NCBI RefSeq assembly: GCF_003201865.1
Contig: NZ_QJJJ01000009.1
Coordinates: 62,001 to 126,000, forward strand
Reading direction: 5' to 3'
DNA length: 64,000 nt
From: Methylobacterium sp. B4
GTDB taxonomy: Bacteria > Pseudomonadota > Alphaproteobacteria > Rhizobiales > Beijerinckiaceae
The notes under the pieces were generated by a model. It searched no databases. It was given only the letters and a program-made list of their open reading frames with translations, and was not told the origin of the DNA. A program made the position numbers and the translations under genes. Positions 63,301 through 64,000 of this stretch are shown in pieces. Position 1 is the stretch's first letter. Every line of letters starts with the position of its first letter.

Positions 63301-63553
63301 TCCGAAGATGATGACGGTGGTGGCCATCATGGCCGGGCTCCTGCCCATCCTCTGGAGCACCGGCGCGGGGTCGGAGGTCATGCAGCGCATCGCGGTGCCG
63401 ATGATCGGCGGCATGGTCTCCTCGACGGTCCTCACCCTGGTCGTGATCCCGGCGGTCTATGCGCTGGTGAAGGGGTGGGGCCTGCCGCCGTCCGATGCCG
63501 TCGCGCCCGAGGCGGCGGAAGGGAACCTGCGGCTGCCCGAGGCGGCCGAGTGA
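60380..63553 (+). CDS. cusA: Heavy-metal RND efflux pump, CusA type
   Basis: 1057 residues from GTG 60380. Twelve membrane helices with two large periplasmic loops form the proton-driven trimeric pump. The helix-4 signature GAMVDAAIVMIENAHKHLE is that of the Cu/Ag class, rather than the Co/Zn/Cd class. N-terminal LRTLPLDAIPDLSDVQAI and EYPGQSPTTVEDVVTFPLT are also family blocks. No outer-membrane CusC gene is present before the window end. Long open frames on the opposite strand are shadows. Confidence 0.94.
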   Translation: MIARLIGWSARNLVLVLVGTVFAVAAGVLALRTLPLDAIPDLSDVQAIVYTEYPGQSPTTVEDVVTFPLTTAMLTVPKAKVVRGFSFFGVSFVYVIFEDGTDPYWARSRVLEFLNGAASRLPAGVTPTLGPDATGVGWVYQYVVVARERTLAELRSLQDWVVRFGASRAEGVAEVAGVGGFVKQYNVVVDPNRLRAQGISLTKLRDAIRSSNADVGGRTVELSEFEFMVRGRGYLKGVGDIENIVLKTSGGTPLRVRDVARVELGPDERRGITEMNGEGEVAGGIVLQRFGANALSVIEGVKAKLAEVAKSLPAGTEILPVYDRSQLIDAAIDTLRHTLVEESVVVSLVCVVFLLHVRSALVAILMLPVGILMAFAGMKALGIGANIMSLGGIAIAVGAMVDAAIVMIENAHKHLERAPPGKPRVEILVEAAAEVGPSLFFSLLVITVSFLPIFTLESQEGRLFGPLAYTKTFAMAAAALLSVTLVPALMVLFVRGRIVPEHRNPLNRLLIWLYRPLIAGVLRARVLTILLAVVVLAATVWPARQLGSEFMPDLDEGSLLYMPTTLPGISVTKAGELLATQDRIIKSFPEVASVYGKAGRANTATDPAPMEMFETVIALKPKAEWRPGVTLASLKAEMDAALQFPGVSNAWTQPIRARIDMLSTGIRTPVGIKVLGTDLKQMEGVARQVEAVVRNVPGTSSAYAERVIGGYFLDITPDREALGRYGLMVGDVQDVIATALGGQAVTNTVEGRERYTVNVRYPRGFRSDPRAIADEVQVPLPAGGTVPLREVAKVELTRGPTSIRTENGQLAVYIFVDIAGRDLGGYVAEARQAVADEVKLPQGTTLQWSGQYEYLERAEARLQIVVPLTLLVVFLLLYLNFRRLTETLIVMLSLPFAGVGGVWLLWWMGFNMSVAVAVGFIALAGVAAETGVIMLVYLDHALDEVRAECDREGRRLTRADLRRAIMVGAVERVRPKMMTVVAIMAGLLPILWSTGAGSEVMQRIAVPMIGGMVSSTVLTLVVIPAVYALVKGWGLPPSDAVAPEAAEGNLRLPEAAE

Positions 63554-63572
63554 GAGCGAAGGGGAGATGTCG

Positions 63573-64000
63573 ATGAGGAGCGATACGATGCCGTCCAGGC
63601 GTGCCGTGCTCGCGGGGTTCGCGGCTGCGTTGGCATTAGGCCGGGGCGCCCTGGCAGAGGGACGTCCCACGGTCGCGGTGACCAAGGACCCGAACTGTGG
63701 CTGCTGCGAGAAGTGGGTCACCCACCTGCGCGAGGCCGGCTTCACCGTCACCGTGACCGAGGGGCCCGTGAACCCGGTGAAGGCGCGCCTCGGCGTGCCG
63801 CGCGACCTCGCCTCCTGCCACACCGCCCAGGTCGACGGCTACGTGGTCGAGGGCCACGTTCCGGCCGGAGCGATCAAGCGGCTCCTGGCGGAGAGACCCC
63901 AGGGGACTGGGCTGGCCGTACCGGGCATGCCGGTCGGCTCGCCCGGCATGGAGGTCGATGGCATGGAGCCGGACACATACGAGATCACACTCTTCGGTCC
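63573..64000 (+). CDS. DUF411 metal-binding protein, C-terminus beyond window
   Basis: At least 142 residues from ATG 63573, with AAGGGGAG seven bases upstream; an ATG at 63567 lies too close to that site. The N-terminus is a Tat-like or Sec signal (RRAVLAGFAAALALGRGALA). The DUF411 core has TKDPNCGCCEKWVTHL and ASCHTAQVDGYVVEGHVPA, whose Cys/His set probably binds copper. DUF411 proteins commonly accompany copper resistance genes. It is the last gene seen in the cus operon and has no stop within the window. Confidence 0.88.
   Translation, partial: MRSDTMPSRRAVLAGFAAALALGRGALAEGRPTVAVTKDPNCGCCEKWVTHLREAGFTVTVTEGPVNPVKARLGVPRDLASCHTAQVDGYVVEGHVPAGAIKRLLAERPQGTGLAVPGMPVGSPGMEVDGMEPDTYEITLFG

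Larger units (their letters stand above)
40061..64000. mobile_element. Integrated genomic island (left end in window)
   Basis: Everything from the tRNA-Gly fragment to the window end is read as one integrated element or a stack of elements. It contains a tyrosine recombinase, small phage-like genes with repressor-type control sites, a nucleotide-modification/toxin segment, and arsenic and copper resistance cargo. No capsid, tail, relaxase or type IV secretion genes are visible, so its transfer mode is undetermined. The right end is not in the window. A change in character near 49.4-50.0 kb may mark an internal junction. Confidence 0.7.

Noticed and set aside
60227..63823. 1198-codon leftward open frame opposite cusA
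   Set aside because: Composition is His/Arg/Asp-rich without any fold; cusA is unmistakable.

Overview
The window is very GC-rich DNA from an alphaproteobacterium of the Hyphomicrobiales. The gene set (MucR regulator, DUF6456 protein, PuuE-type allantoinase, many PAS kinases) suits a Methylobacterium/Methylorubrum-like genome. That assignment rests on recalled family resemblance, not on a search.

Positions 1 to about 40060 look like ordinary chromosome. They hold a secreted TPR protein (cut by the window start), oligopeptidase B, MucR, SufE, a degenerate HWE-type kinase beside a five-PAS hybrid kinase, glyoxalase I, aminopeptidase N, a PleC/DivJ-like kinase, PuuE allantoinase facing arginase, glucose-6-phosphate dehydrogenase, a PilZ protein, CutA, NAD kinase, the leftward fabD-fabG-acpP-fabF-mltG block, an alpha-oxoamine synthase homologue, RsmB, an SdhAF4-type protein, an alpha/beta hydrolase and a TAXI binding protein. 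A perfect 254-bp tandem duplication lies at the convergent ends of the last two genes.

At 40061-40113 there is only the 3' part of a tRNA-Gly(TCC) gene, followed by a tyrosine recombinase. I read this as the left end of an integrated element that runs past the window end, because no second tRNA copy is visible. From 41.8 to 49.4 kb the element carries small, mostly unrecognised genes. These include a tightly overlapping leftward operon headed by a small HTH regulator and a DnaQ-like exonuclease, a metallophosphoesterase, tandem TGTACA palindromes in the divergent control region, and strong hairpins. No structural or conjugation genes were seen.

The most unusual part is 50.0-53.4 kb. A thymidylate-synthase homologue has Asp where the enzyme normally has the dUMP-selecting Asn, which points to dCMP. 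It overlaps by four bases a gene that I recognise as an alpha-glutamyl/putrescinyl-thymine pyrophosphorylase-type protein (clade 3), a family tied to hypermodified DNA bases in phages. Facing them, with shared stop-codon bases, is a HigB-like toxin followed by an HTH-ImmA/IrrE metalloprotease. This could be a base- or nucleotide-modification module of the element, possibly for defence or counter-defence.

From 53.6 kb to the end the element carries metal resistance. An arsenic cluster (arsH divergent from arsR-arsC-acr3-MFS, with an ArsR-type operator) is followed by a strikingly His-rich exported peptide. A copper/silver export operon then follows: Met/His/Cys-rich protein, FixH-like protein, CusB, CusA and a DUF411 protein cut by the window end.
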